Shown in pieces: positions 34,287 through 46,750 of a stretch of 64,000 bases of DNA. The position numbers and the translations under genes were made by a program. Source of the DNA: Eupeodes corollae (Eukaryota > Arthropoda > Insecta > Diptera > Syrphidae); contig NC_079147.1 of NCBI RefSeq assembly GCF_945859685.1, positions 283,193,679-283,257,678 of the forward strand. The letters run 5' to 3'. Numbering within the stretch: position 1 is the stretch's first letter; each line of letters opens with the position of its first letter. The notes under the pieces are model-generated. The model saw only the letters and a list, made by a program, of their open reading frames with translations, did no database searches and was not told the origin of the DNA.

Positions 34287-35263
34287 AACTTCACATAGGA
34301 AGTTATTGTAATGGTTCCGCTTTGTCAAATTAAAAATTTTGACATTTCTCGACGTTTCTAGGTACCCAGAGTCGAAATAAAAGATTTTTAGAAAGATGTT
34401 TCGTCGTCCATAGCTCAAGAACAAAGAAGAAATATCAATTTCAAATAAATTTTGTTATACAGATAATAAGGCAGAAAGATGCAGAAAGGGCTCTCAAGAA
34501 AATTGCGTGGGTTTTTTTTTACCATAGCAGTTTGAAAAAAAGGTGAAAATATTAGTTAACCCTTAATATCTTATAAACCAAAAACTCTAGAGACTTGAAT
34601 TAAATTTTATATAAATAAAAAAACAACTGGAAAAAAAAAATTGTCACCTACAAAATTTTACGATTAAAATATGACTTCATCTCCAAAACAATTTTGTGCA
34701 ACGAAGAATGATGTTTTTGACATCTGATAAAATTTTAAGAAAAATCGAATTGACAGTTTCTTTATAAAAAATAAAAATCTAAAAAAAAACATTACTCAAA
34801 ATTGGTAAAAATTAATTTTCGACTCAAATAGCTTTTCAAAAATTTGAGATATTGGCTTTAATTCATATCATTTATCAAAAAATATTGTTGTTAACATTCA
34901 GTTAAACTATGAAAAAAATCGAATTGACAGTTCTCTTACAAAAAAATAAAAACCGACAAAAATTAACAAAAGTTGGTAAAAAATGATTTCCGACTGAAAA
35001 ATCTTTTCAAAAATTTGAAATATTGTCTTATTTTAAACTTATTTTAAACTTATTTTATTTCACGCAGGAAATATTATTTTCGATACTCAGTAATTTTTAT
35101 ATGAAAATCCAACAGTCCGTTTTTTTCATAAAAAATAAAATCTTCAAAAAATAGTACGCAAATTTGGTAAAAATTGATACGAGTACATAATAGACAAACA
35201 TTTAATCAAGACAAATCAACAGACGGGATGGGAAGTTATCAGTGTGGGTCGCATCCCAGCCTC
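34287..35263 (+). mobile_element. Helentron/DINE-like non-autonomous element
   Basis: It begins with a decayed terminal palindrome (AACTTCACATAGGAAGTT, 34287-34304) after a T-run. It continues with 'gacatttctcgacgtttc' and the shared core blocks, and ends gatgggaagttatcagtg, gggtcgcatcccagcctc, followed by a T-run (35226-35269). About 0.98 kb; the cgtacg-rich block is deleted. No open frame. Confidence 0.75.
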
Positions 35264-37120
35264 TTTTTTGGAAAAAAAGCTAAGCTAAGTATATCAAGAG
35301 GTATAGGATAGAATAGGGTACCCAGTGCCACAAATAGGGCCGTGCAAAGCGGCTTTTAGCTATTTCTTAAACAAGTTTTTATAAACCAAAATAAAACCTC
35401 TTATCAGAAACTCTATATAAGCTGTTTAACCAAAGCAGGTCGAAAGAATTATCAAGATCTAACATATGATTTTTAACAGGATTTAATTCAGCACTTTTTA
35501 AGCAAACAAAAATTAGATATGTATTTAAGAGACGATTGTTCGTATCGAATTCCACCCTAACCATAAGCTTCATTTTTTTTTTAATTTTGTCCTCACAAAA
35601 TGCAGCAGCGTCCTTTTTTCCTTAGAAAATAATCATACAAAATAATATTCTCAGACTCAAAGTAATTCACAATAAATTTCTCTTGAGAAATCATATCGTA
35701 TTTTTTAAATCAATTTAACAAAATATGATGACATTGACATTTAATTATGTTATTATACTTTTTCCATTTGTCTTGACACATTTCTTCTGAGAGTTAAGTA
35801 TTTCATCATCAACAAATCCCAAGTTGCTTCCCATTTTTCAAATTGAATTCAAATCAATTTGATCCTTTTTCCTCTCTCTTTTTTTTCGTTTTGGAAATAT
35901 TTAAATCAAGTTGAATTTATCGTTTATTAAATAATTTAAAATTTGAAATTATTTCAATTATCTTTCCTTTTTCAAGGATCAACGATGACATCAGAGCAAA
36001 TTATTCTTACACTCATGATATTGATGCGTCAGTTCGATTAACATTTTAAGCATAAAGTATATCAAAAAATCGACGTTCATGGGTAAGAAGCTGTCTTAAA
36101 AAAGGATTTTCTAAGGATTTTTGTGAAATTTTGCAAATTCAAATTGGTTTTAATTTTATTTCCTTCATTTTAGATGAACCAAAATCATCTTCGAACGATA
36201 TCTTCTTTTAACATTTAAATTCTTTAAGGACCTTGAGAATTTTAAAAACTCAGGAATGGCGTTTTTAGTAAAATTTTGCGAACGTACCAGGTGTTCTTAT
36301 TGTTTCTATGATTTCTTCACTCAACCTTAATATTAATAAATTTATTCCTCAATTCGAATTGAAACCAAAAAGTGAGTAACGATTTATAAAACAAATTCCA
36401 TTTTCATGCATAGCTTTTTTTTCTTCCGACACCAATTTGTATTTATTTTATTTTTTGTTTGCATCTGAAATTCTGAAACTAAACTGCGTCCTGGACGATA
36501 CTCATCCTCTTTATTATGTAGTCGTCTAAAGGTATATATTATGCATCTGTATAAGAACCATTAATAGGAAGCGAAATGTTATCCTTTGATCATTATGATG
36601 ATTGCAAATTTTCTGATGCTGTTTTGCATCTTTTCAATTTTCTATAAACGCTTCAATACTCTATGAATGAATGCATATTGAAGTAGGAGCAGTTGCTCCT
36701 TTTGAAACGGCACAAGACGACACCGATTCTCTTGGCATCATCAAGTGTGTATTGGTATAAGTGAAATTTTCTATTTTCTCCAAATGCTTGGTTTTTCCAT
36801 ATAAATATTTTAAACATACAAATGATTTCCATGACATAGAGAAAAATGAAAAAAAAAGGGGTTTTGAAAATACGGAAACAAAAATTGATACCCATAAAGG
36901 CTAGAATCCTACCACAAACCATAGGGAGGAAAAATAGAGAGACAGAGCGAAAAGGGAAGATTTGATGTGAATCGTTTTTCTTTGATTCAAATTGAATTGA
37001 ATCACATTGAAGAAACTATTTGCGAATTATTATCCTTCTATTTGAGTTTATCCTATAAAAATGTTGGTTGAATTTAAACAGTCAAGAAGACAAGAAAGGG
37101 CACAGAGTTTTTCGGTTTAA
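35264..37120. other. Low-copy AT-rich DNA, no gene recognised
   Basis: A 64-codon (35379-35573) and an 89-codon (36653-36922) minus frame are open but unrecognised; the second is hydrophobic. No repeat family that I can name. Confidence 0.45.
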
Positions 37121-38462
37121 TATACTTACTTACTTACTTATTTAAGGTGGCGCTACAGTCCTGTGTGAACTAGGGCCTCACCCAACAAACTTCTCCATCT
37201 AGCTCGGTCCCTAGCTAGATGTCTTCACTTTCGCGCTTCAAGTTGGGTAAGGTCACCTTCCACTTCTGCGCGCCACCTGTTCCGCGGTCTTCCTCTACTG
37301 CGCTGTTTTGTGGGTGTGCATTCGAAGACTTTCCGGGCCGGAGCATTGGTTTCCATGCGCTCTACGTGACCCAACCATTTTAGTCGTTGGACTTTTACCC
37401 TTCTGGCTAAGTCTACGTCGCTGTACAGCCCGTACAGCTCGTCGTTCCATCTTCTCCTCGACTCTCCTTCGATACATACGGGACCGTAGATCACACGAAG
37501 AACTTTTCTCTCGAAGCGACCCAAGGTGCTTTTGTCATAGTCCATGCTTCGGCACCATATAGCAGAACGGGGATAATAAGGGTCTTATATAGCAACACTT
37601 TGGTCCCTCGAGAGAGGACTTTACCACTCAATTGCTTTCTTAGTTCAAAGAAAGCGGTAAGCAAGAGTTATTCTGCGTTTGATCTCAGCGCTGGTGTTGT
37701 TTTCTGCGTTTACAGTGGAGCCTAGGTAGACGAAGTCCTTGAAAACCCCAAAGTTACGTCTGTCGATGGTGACGTTTTGACCAAGACGTCGGTGTTGTAT
37801 GTCCTTTCTTGACAACAGCATGTACTTTATTTTGCCCTCATTAAACGTTAAACCCAGTTTTGCCGACTCTGCATCAATACTCACAAAAGCCCCATTGACA
37901 TCACACTAAGTTCTTCCGATTACGTGAATGTCATCAGCATTATGCTAGTAATTGGGCAGACTTTTGAAAGATAGTGCCTCTAGTGTTGACGTGTGAGCTC
38001 TGCACTATTCTTTCAAGCACGATGTTAAAAAAATCACATGACAGCGCATCACCTTGTCTAAAACCTTTTTGACATCGAAAGGTTCTGTAAAGTTGATGTA
38101 ACCTTTATAGAGCAGCGTGAATTCTCCATAGTCATCCTGCACAAACGGACGAGTTTGGCAGGGATGACAAAACTAGACATGGCTCTATACAGCTCGTCCC
38201 TGTAGATGCTGTTATATGCGGCCTTGAAATCGATGAAAAGATGGTGGGTGTCGATTTTGTGTTCTTGGGTTTTTTCCAGCATCTGCCGTAATGTGAACAT
38301 TTGATCGACTGTGGACTTTCCTGGGCTTAAACCACACTATTAAGGACCTATCAGATTGTTGACGATGGGCTTTAGACGTTCACATATTATGAAAGAGAAG
38401 ATTTAATAGGCGATGTTAAGTAGACTGATTCCTCTATAGTTGGTGCAGTTTATAGGGTCTTT
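37121..38462 (-). mobile_element. RTE retrotransposon (second subfamily), 5'-truncated
   Basis: (TAAG)n tail at 37125-37144, then the 'aaggtggcgctacagtcc' 3' end. Minus-strand C-terminal domain: RKVLRVIYGPVCIEGESRRR, LARRVKVQRLKWLGHVERME, RSRGRPRNRWRAEVEGDL (37225-37545). Reverse transcriptase: KLGLTFNEGKIKYMLLSRKD and NFGVFKDFVYLGSTVNA (37645-37884), then LFIDFKAAYNSIYRDELYRA (38058-38300). YADD reads as NADD (~37940). Broken near 37600 and 37900-38050. Truncated upstream of the NYRGISLLN motif at about 38460. Confidence 0.82.
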
Positions 38463-38589
38463 TTTTTCAGGATTTAATATGGTTCAGGAAAATAACATAC
38501 AAAAATGCTTCGGGAAAATAATGATAAAGCTTAACTTTGATGAAGATTTAGGATATTATTTACGTGCCTTTTGGAGAATTTTGTTTTTT

Positions 38590-39418
38590 AGAATTCCATC
38601 ATGCCGCATAGAAGAATTGTAGTTGCCGAAGAAAGATCATAAATATTTGTATACGAAGATTGTGGCCTTGTTATGGAAAAATTGCCAACCACGAGCAAAA
38701 TAAAAAGCTTACAACTAGTCAAGTTGGAATGATATCCCATGAAGCCATCAGAAACAAACCGTTTACTTCACAAATTATGGCCAGACTTGACTTGCTTGTT
38801 TCAACTCGACGAGTTATACATTTTAAAAGCTAATCCCAACCTTGTTTACAAAAAACTATCCAAAAAGCCGCTTTTAAATGCGTGTGATGAAAAAAATTCA
38901 ATTTGGATGGTTTAGATGGATTTCAGTTATATTGGCATGACAAACGTCTTCATACAGAAGTGAGAATGAGCCGCAACTGCTATGGCTTCAGCGTAATTGT
39001 TTGCGCAGGCTTTTTCTTCAAATGGAAATAATGAAATTTGTGTCTGGAAGGATGAACTCAGGAATTTACGCTGAGCTGGTAGAACCTAGAAAATTTTATA
39101 GTTGAGAGAGCTAAAGAGCTATGCGGAACTGCCTTCATATAGCAGCAGTAGTATGTTCAAATCCACGTCTTCCGAGGAGAACCAAGTTTGAGAAGAAGCA
39201 AATAACATTTCTCGATTGGCCCTCTTGAATTTTTTGATTTTATCCTTCATAGAATCCTTGGGGAATATTTGCCAGGCTTATTTATGCCAATGGTAGCCAG
39301 TTTAACAACATTCAAGACCTTCGAGACGCAGTAATGGAATAATGGGCCGCAATTGGTAAAGCTGGAAAAGCTTTTGGAATCCATGCCAAGAAGAATGATA
39401 TCGGTCTTAAGGTTGTAT
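38590..39418 (+). pseudogene. Tc3-like (Tc1/mariner) transposase relic
   Basis: Plus-strand remnants in order: MPHRRIVVAEERS (38600, start-like), a helix-turn-helix stretch, LDGFQLYWHDKRL with an upstream NLDG (~38915-38960), SRNCYGFSVIVCAGFFF, WKDELRNL, FEKKQITFLDWPS (~39190), then ENLWGIFARLIYANGSQFNN and IQDLRDAVME (39255-39340). This is the DDE-domain order of Tc3-type transposases. The QQD segment is scrambled. It is cut at its 3' side by a DINE-like copy; no terminal inverted repeat found. Multiple frameshifts; inactive. Confidence 0.72.
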
Positions 39419-39912
39419 GAAAAAACGGACTGTTGGATTTTTATGAAAAAAAAACTACCGAATATCGAAAACAATATATTTAGTAAAATAAAAAAAGTTT
39501 GAAAACAATATTTTTTAATTTTTGAAAAGCTATTTGATTCGAAAGTAAATTCTTACGAAGTTTTAGTATTTTTTTTTGTTAGGTTTTCATTTTTTGTAAA
39601 AAGAACTGTCCAATCGATTTTTCTCAAAATTTTTCCTAATGTTGAAAAAAATATTGGTTATAAGTTTAAATAAGTTGAAAGCCATAATCTCATTTTTTCA
39701 AGGTGACACATTTTTTTTCAGTTCTTTTGATTTATAAAAGTCGTTTTTTGAAAGTCGTTTCTGCATCTTTCTGCATTATTATCTGTAGAACAGCATGTAT
39801 TGAAATTCGATATCTCTACTGGTTCTTGAGCAATAGTCAACTAAAAAACGAAAATATCAAAATGTTCAATTTGACAAATCAGACCCATTACAATTACTTC
39901 CTATGGGAAGTT
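39419..39912 (-). repeat. Helentron/DINE-like element, partial
   Basis: Minus orientation. It starts inside the family at 'gaaaaaacggactgttgga' and ends with the imperfect palindrome acttcctatgggaagtt (39896-39912). The central part, including the cgtacg block, and the family 3' end are missing. Confidence 0.7.
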
Positions 39913-40020
39913 AATAAGAAAGAGTGTTGGAACAAAACGGAGCCCTGGGCCACATCAATCACATATTTATTTTATGGACTTTAGGCTTAAATACATTCAA
40001 TTTGTATTGAACGTTCAGAG
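39913..40020 (-). repeat. Fragment of the CR1/Jockey-type LINE family
   Basis: 'gaaagagtgttgga' and 'gagccctgggc' match the LINE at 57760-57800 in the same orientation. About 100 bp only. Confidence 0.5.
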
Positions 40021-40068
40021 TGGAAGTTTCTAATCCAACAAGGGAGGAGTAAGTAAGTAATTCATTTA

Positions 40069-41860
40069 TTAACAGTTTTTAAAATAAATACATAAACATT
40101 TGTTTTTGTCATTTAAGGAACCTTTTTTATGTATTTTGAAGATAACCGATTTTTGGTACGAGGAAGAAATTTCCGCTTTCGTAAGAATTTTGTTAAAAAG
40201 CACAACAAGTTGCAGCTTAAAACTTTGCGATGAATTCTTAAAAAACTCGTACGGTACACCATCTTCACCTGGTGCTTTATTATTTTTAGCTTTTCGTAAA
40301 ACTGTTTCTATTTCAAACCAAGATATATCGGTGTCTAATATATCATTGGTGATGAGAGGTTCAGCATAAGAAAACATTAAGTTAGAGTTTGTTTGAGGAA
40401 GGTTCGAGAAATGAGAAGAAAGATAAGTGGCGGATACACCCGTGCCAATTATATGTTGAGTACCATTAATATTTTTTGCAAGTTTCCAAAATCCTTTGTA
40501 TTCATTGTTTTGCCAAGTGATCGTGCTTGTTCATTTTCAAAACCAAGTTTCTTTTCATAGCATAGACGTTTATACTGAGAATTCAACTGCATGTACCATT
40601 TACGTAATTCTTCATTGTCGAATCTCTTAAATGCTTTTAAAAGAGCAAATGATTTTTGTCTTGCTCTTATACACTCGTTATCAAACCATTTTTGTTTGAA
40701 CGCTTTCCTTACATTGTTGCTTGATTTGCTCCCGGCATTTCTTATGCAATTTATAAGTTCAATTGATAGAGTATCTGAAGACTCGATGTCAGTTGGGATT
40801 CTTGAGAGACAGATGTCCAGTTTGTGTCGAAAAGTTCCCTCTTCGTCTTCTCTATATTTAAGTCGGGGTAATAGATTTAGATTTGTTTGATGTGAGCCAG
40901 GTTCTGTTTTCCATTCTACGGTGATTGGCATATGATCAGAGAAATACCTGTATGGAACCTCAAATTTATTTATGAGTTTAATCCAATCATTGTTCACCAT
41001 ACAGTAATCAAGCACTGATTTGCCTGATCCTCCAATAAACGTATATTGACCATCTAGGTCACCCTTGGTGCATCCATTCAACAGAATAAAATCATAAAGT
41101 TGAAGCATATCGAGTAGTGCAGTACCATTTCTATTGCATATTAAGTCTTTGGATCTTCTAGAGTTAACGTGCAAACAATCATTGTTGATATTTCTTAAGG
41201 TAGTTATTTGATTGCAACTTGTTCTAGCATTGAAATCTCCAATTAATAATATACTCTCATTTGCATGAATAGATAGATTCACATTTACTTGTTCAACATC
41301 TTCTGTCCACTTATTACAATTTAAATATAGAGACATTATATACATGTTGTTAGTTTTTAATAATTTAATTACAGTTGTTTCTTGCATTACAGTAAAATCG
41401 TATAATTCAAGATGTGATGTTTTTATACCAAAAACACAACCTCCACTTGCACGTCCTTTAATAGATGTTTTAATAGCAGGAATCCAATGTAGTTTATATC
41501 CATTGAAATATTTTATAAATTGACTTGTATTTTCTATTGTTACATGTGTTTCAAAAAGGAAAAATATTTCAAAAGTTTTGACAAAGTTGGAAAAATCTAC
41601 AAACAATAATTTACTTTTGAGACCAGATATGTTATACGCTAATATTTTACAAAAACTATTAATTAAAGAGCTGACGGCAACAAGGGAGGATTTCATCGAA
41701 ACTGAAGAAACGCATTTTCGATAAGAAAGCCTAGACAAAACCTTAAAACTATTTGAAATTTCGAAAATATTGAACCTACATTCGTGTAGTGCAGCTGAAC
41801 AAAGAATATCTGAACTCGCTGTAAAACGTACGACCAAAATTGTAAGCGAAACTTAATAGA
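40069..41860 (-). mobile_element. LINE with long open endonuclease frame, 3'-truncated
   Basis: One minus-strand frame is open for 462 codons (41837-40449). The first in-frame ATG is at 41696 (MKSSLVAVSS). Counting from 41837, the APE-type endonuclease motifs are all present: N69 in YNISGLKSK, E96 in FLFETHV, Y171 in MSLYLNCN, D201/N203 in LIGDFNAR, D277 in SVLDYCMVN, S300-D301-H302 in YFSDHMPI. A linker with FKQKWFDNECIRA follows (~residue 390). After a frameshift the RT begins (ISWFEIETVLRKAKNNKAPG, 40377-40230; SVIFKIHKKG) and stops near 40069. The palm and YADD are missing. Loss of the 3' half is unusual for a LINE. Same family as 17761-20600. Confidence 0.82.
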
Positions 41861-42000
41861 TTAGTATTCCTAGAGGTACGGCTATAATGGTTGAATTATT
41901 TAGGTGGAGGAATGCAAAAAGACCATTTCTTTGAGGCCAGCAAGACATTGAAGTTTTTGAGACAGACACTTATCCTCTTTCAAGTTTTCTTTAACATGAG
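41861..42000 (-). repeat. Fragment of the CR1/Jockey-type LINE family
   Basis: 'attcctagaggtacggctataatggt' with 'aggtggaggaa' and 'gagacagac' parallels the LINE at 56958-57075 in the same orientation. The order relative to the 39913 fragment is not collinear with that LINE, so the two are independent pieces. Confidence 0.45.
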
Positions 42001-42044
42001 ACTCTTGGTGAAAAGAGCAACCATTTATTCAAAATGTATTTTTT

Positions 42045-42388
42045 CTAGCGTGTTTGGTTCGTAAGATATTTAGGGTTAACCAAAATTTTCACCTTTTTTT
42101 CAAACTGCTATGGTAAAAAAAACCACCCACGCAATTTTCTTGAGAGCCCTTTCTCCATCTTTCTGCCTTATTATCTGTATAACAAAATTTATTTCAAATC
42201 GATATCTCTTCTGGTTCTTGAGCTATGGACGACGAAAAAAACGTCACGAACGTACGTACACACGCACGCACAGACATCTTTCTAAAAATCTTTTTTTTTT
42301 CGACTGTTGGGACCTTGAAACGTCGATAAATGTCAAATTTTTTAATTTGACAAATCGGACCCATTACAATAACTTTCTATGGGAAGTT
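42045..42388 (-). repeat. Helentron/DINE-like element, 5'-terminal part
   Basis: Minus orientation. Runs from the 'ggttcgtaagatatttagggttaacc' block through 'gagccctttctccatctttctgc', the cgtacgtacacacgcacgc core and 'ccttgaaacgtcgataaatgtc' to the near-palindrome aactttctatgggaagtt (42371-42388). Confidence 0.75.
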
Positions 42389-42632
42389 AATAAATTGGGT
42401 GGCGCAACAGTCCGTTTGAGAACTAGGGTCTAGCGACTGACAACTCTCAACCATTCCTATGTGCGCGTACTGTTGTCAGGGATGGAAGGGACCTACAGTT
42501 TAAAGCAGAATCCAAACGGCAAATTTGAGAAATCACTTTTGATGACAAGAATTACCCTTGGAGAATTTGTCAATTCCTCGCAAGAGGCAGTACCCGTGAA
42601 AAAAAAAACTTTGGGTGGCATAGGCGTATGGA
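42389..42632 (-). repeat. SINE, head truncated, abutting DINE-like copy
   Basis: Read on minus, the tail (aatttatta) and 'cgccaccc' are at 42389-42403. The body follows, with 'ctgtaggtcccttcc' and 'cctcttgcgaggaattgac', ending with a poly-T/A block at ~42605. The tRNA-like head is missing. It sits with no spacer on the terminal palindrome of the previous element. Confidence 0.75.
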
Positions 42633-43030
42633 TCAAAAATTTCCGAAAAGAGATGATCTATAAAAATAAAAAAGAGTTTAGGAGACTTGACAACGTCTTG
42701 GGACTCACCAGAATTGGTAGGAAACTTTATCAAATTACACAAGTGCAATAATTTCACTCTCCCCAAAACAATTTACAGAATTGTTCCACCTTTTTGTGAG
42801 ATAATTTTTACGATTACCAGGGGACTTATTTTAACAAAAGCCTTTTGGTCGGTTATTATGAACATTTCTTCTCTAAGATATTTCTTGTTGAAAAGTGAAA
42901 GTGCTTAATATTAATATAATTGCTTTGCGATAGAAACGAGTTGATTTTTACATCTTGTTGGAGCCATATTGTTTTTTTTAAATTATTGTCAACATATCTT
43001 CTTTAATTATCTCACTAAAGACAAATTATC
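42633..43030. other. Spacer, nothing recognised
   Basis: A 96-codon plus frame (42461-42751) is open because it runs through the SINE; no domain is seen. Confidence 0.4.
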
Positions 43031-43640
43031 GTGGCAAGTAACAGCGTCGAACAATACGTGCAAATGATAAAACTTGGACTTCCATTTTTGGAGGTCCATT
43101 TTTGGATGGAAAGCTACTTGAATAAACACAATTGCCGGATTCAAGGCCACACCAATCCACGGAAGATTCACAAATGCAACAAAATAAAGTTACTGTTTGG
43201 TAAAGATTTTGGGCTGAAGGAGTCTTTGGACCCTATTTATTCGAAAGCGATCGCTATAGGTCAATGATCACAAGCTTCTTGAGGGCTGAATTGAATGATA
43301 TGAATACCCTATACGTATGACTTCAACAGTGTATTGCTACGTGCCACAAAACTCAAAACACAATCGATACTCTGCACGAGTGATTTCATGGCATGGGTAT
43401 CGCGCATTCAGGCGATGTGAATTAGATGACACCAATACCTTGTGATTTGATTTCCTTAGACATTTTCTTGTGGGGTTTTCTTAAGTCACACTTAAACTGA
43501 AAATGAACGGTGTGTCGTGCCTTGATATTTTAAGCCTGTTCTATTTGAAGACCAACCTAACTGGAAAAATCAAAACTATAAGCGTGCTTGAAAAAAATTA
43601 AATGGAAAGTCACCCACTAAACTTAAAAAACTCCTGTTGA
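43031..43640 (+). pseudogene. DD41D mariner-like transposase relic
   Basis: The plus strand shows EVHFWMESYLNKHNC followed by RIQGHTNPRKIHK (first Asp region, Asp lost), a GLKESLDPIYSKA block, 'AELNDMN', a CHKTQNT remnant of QQDGATCHTA, SGDVN and PCDLISLDIFLWGFLKSHL, where the third Asp survives. This is the family order of the element at 26788. The N-terminal third and both termini are gone. Several stops; inactive. Confidence 0.72.
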
Positions 43641-46600
43641 GAGACACTTTCTTGTTTGACAGATTTTTATAACCTTACTGAGTTTGATCTAGAAATGTTT
43701 TTTCCTTGTGACTTTTATCCCGCGATTCCGATTTTGCAATGCAATAATGTCCGGATGTTCAAGCTTCTTATTGAGCATAGAAAAAGAAACTTAGAATAAA
43801 TAAAAGAAAGAAAGAATAAAAAAGTACACAGAAGAAGACAAGGAACAAACAAACAAAACTAACAAAAAAAACTTCACCCAGACAATGCAAAGATGATGAT
43901 GATGATCCCTTATTCTATATTCTTTGCATTCCCAGACGTCCATCGATTGTCCAAACCTCAAGTTTCAAGGAATAACGTTAGATAGCTCTACAAAGAAAGA
44001 ATAATGTCATGGAATTCTCTTGTTTGTCCTTCGAGCTATATTACTGACTGCTTCCGTCTTTTCTAATATCTTCTAAAGGAGTATAATGTCTATTTCGGAA
44101 TATAAGATAAAGAAAAAACGGAGACATTTGACGGAGACAACGGAGACGACGGACAACAATGATGCGGTTGGTCATTGTGGTGAATAATGGTGGAGAAAAT
44201 TAAATTGTCTTTTAGCAATCAAAATGGAAATTGATACTTTCAATCAATCTAAGTGCAGTTAAGTTTTGCCGTTTGTATCATTTTGTTTGGAATTGCAATC
44301 AGATGACTGCAACTGCAAGACTCTGATATTTCCTGCCTTCCAGGATTTGCTATTAAACACAACAAAACTAGTAAAAGAGCCAAAAGGGGTGAATTAAGGA
44401 CAAAAGGATTTGTTTTTCTCAAACGCGTAGACAATCCTTTTTTGTATAAGATCATCATTCATCACGAATGTCTTTCAGACACTTTCATATTTTTTGGAGC
44501 TGATATGGGATGAGTAAGAGTAGGTATACATCACCTGAACCAAAAATAGGATTTCAGCTTTTAATTAATGCGTTGAACCCTTTTTTTTTTGGGGGTGGGA
44601 CACAAGACACAAAAGACGTCGAATCTGATGATGATAGATGATTTACACCGACTAACAACAACACTAACAACTAGACAACAATATATACACCTCGACATAA
44701 TCCTAAATAAACATTTTTCTTGTCCTTTGAATGCAAAGTCATGAAAGTACTGAAATTGGAAAACCCGTGACAGCGAAAGGATATTGTTTGATATCAAGGT
44801 CGTAAAGGATAATCATCAGAAGAGTCATCATCTATTTTTAGAGATTTATTTATTTTTGAAAAAGGATACCAATTTTATGAAATGAGCAAATGGGTGTATT
44901 TTCTTAAAGACACAAAGTCTCTGTCTTTAACTTTTAACGGGGGCGGTGGCGTTTTGGTTTTAAACGAAGGTTTAAAGTATGGTAGACCACGTTAATTACA
45001 GGGTCGTCGCATGTATAAAGTGTAAATAAGAAGGCGAGTTTGAATTTCATTTGGTTGACTGGGGTTTTAAAATGAAGACAGAAATATTGCCTTTTTTGAG
45101 ACAAAGGAATTAATAGTCTTAAATTTTTTTTAAGAAAAATCAGAGCTGATTGAGTGACATGTTTGGCCTAGGTCCTTTTTTGAAATCAGCTTTGCTCGAG
45201 TTAAAACTATATTACCAGATGTAATTCTATATTCCCAAGTTGAGCTACAAAACAATGAACTTCAAATAACTTCCGACGTCATGTCGTTATTTTTTTCTGA
45301 ATCCTCTAATGTTTGGTATACCCTCTAGCTTACCACTCCCAAACAATATAAAAAAGGTAGCTTAACTATTCCCGATATCCTTAATTCTCTTTATTACATA
45401 TTATTCCTTTACTATTATTATTGTATTTGAATTAAATTTTCTTTCATTTTTGAAATCAAAGAAGGCGTAATTCTATCACCAAACAAGAACAACATTCACT
45501 TTGACGGACGGAATAAAAGAATAAATAATTATTCCTTCGCATTTAAACGTCACAAAAACGTCTTAATTGTTCCATCGGTCATAAATGTACCAAAACTTAC
45601 CTACATTGTTTTCTAGTTCCCATCTTATAGTACCTTAAGTTGGTAGAAGACCATGAAAGAAAGATTTAAGGAACCGAACACAAAGAGTATAGGTAAGGCA
45701 AAGAACACTAAGGAGCTATTGAAAAAGACCCAAATTATATTAAACAATGCAACGGAAGGAGTTCCATAGGTTTAAAGTTGGTGTATACACAATAAATACA
45801 TCATCATTATCCAGGCATTGTGGTGGAATAAGAGTTACCGAAAATAAAATGTTCATCATTCAAACTCCATCAGCATGCTGTGTGCCCATTCGACAAGAAC
45901 AGAGAATTGGAATGGTTTTGTATTCTTCCTGAGGGTAATAATGACATACATATATAAAGGATAACGTATTTCTGAGCGACGCAACGGCGACGACCAAGAC
46001 GACGACGTCTTAGGAAACATAAGAATACAAATAATATAAAAAGAATACCATGGAGGATATTAATTGAAAAGAATCTGAAGTCGCAAGAACTTGCTCATTT
46101 TTAAAAACTAACAAATAAATTCCAGTGTTTTTTTTTTGATTTTTTGTTTATTGTTTATCGAAATCGAAGAAAATCCTTGCAACTAAAGCAATTTACTTAA
46201 ATTAAATACCGCAACACTATTCTAGTTTGGGGCTATCTTAAGTGAAAATTTGTTGTACTTGGCGTTGTGTTCTGCAGATATATTCAAAGTGAAAAGATAC
46301 AGGTATCAAAATTTGACATTTTTATCTTCCTTTTATCGGACAGAGCGCAGTTTTTGATGATCAACTTAAAATTTTTTTTTATAAAAAACTGAAAATGAAT
46401 TTAAACTCACAGAATCGCTTAACGGCTTAAAAGATTTACTTTTGATTTGTTTGTATTGTAAAACATGGCCTTACATTTTTCTATTTTTGCAGGAATAATT
46501 GCACTGAACTGTCAAATGCAGTTTTTCAATCAAATCTAAGGGGTGGTTAATTATTAAGGGCCGACGTTGAATGTAAGCCGCATCTAAACATCAAGTTTAT

Positions 46601-46750
46601 TTCTGGATTCCATTTGATTTTTTTTTTAATTTCAGACTTTTTCCATGTGAACCATGGAAATATAAACAATCGAGGGATACGTTTGAGTTTTGTAGGCTTA
46701 TTATGAAAACGGGCCTTAAAATCAAAATGCATATCGCAAACGTCATGATT
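43641..46750. other. Low-copy DNA, no gene recognised
   Basis: Contains gatgatgatgatgatg (43893-43908), gac-rich runs at 44130-44155 and 45975-46010, and a G/T-rich stretch at 44930-44960. No open frame over 80 codons and no domain recognised. Possible intron or intergenic host DNA. Confidence 0.45.

Noticed and set aside
39913..42000. LINE endonuclease copy inserted into a single CR1/Jockey-type LINE
   Set aside because: The two flanking fragments are in the wrong order relative to the reference copy at 56.7-59.4 kb, so they are not two halves of one interrupted element.
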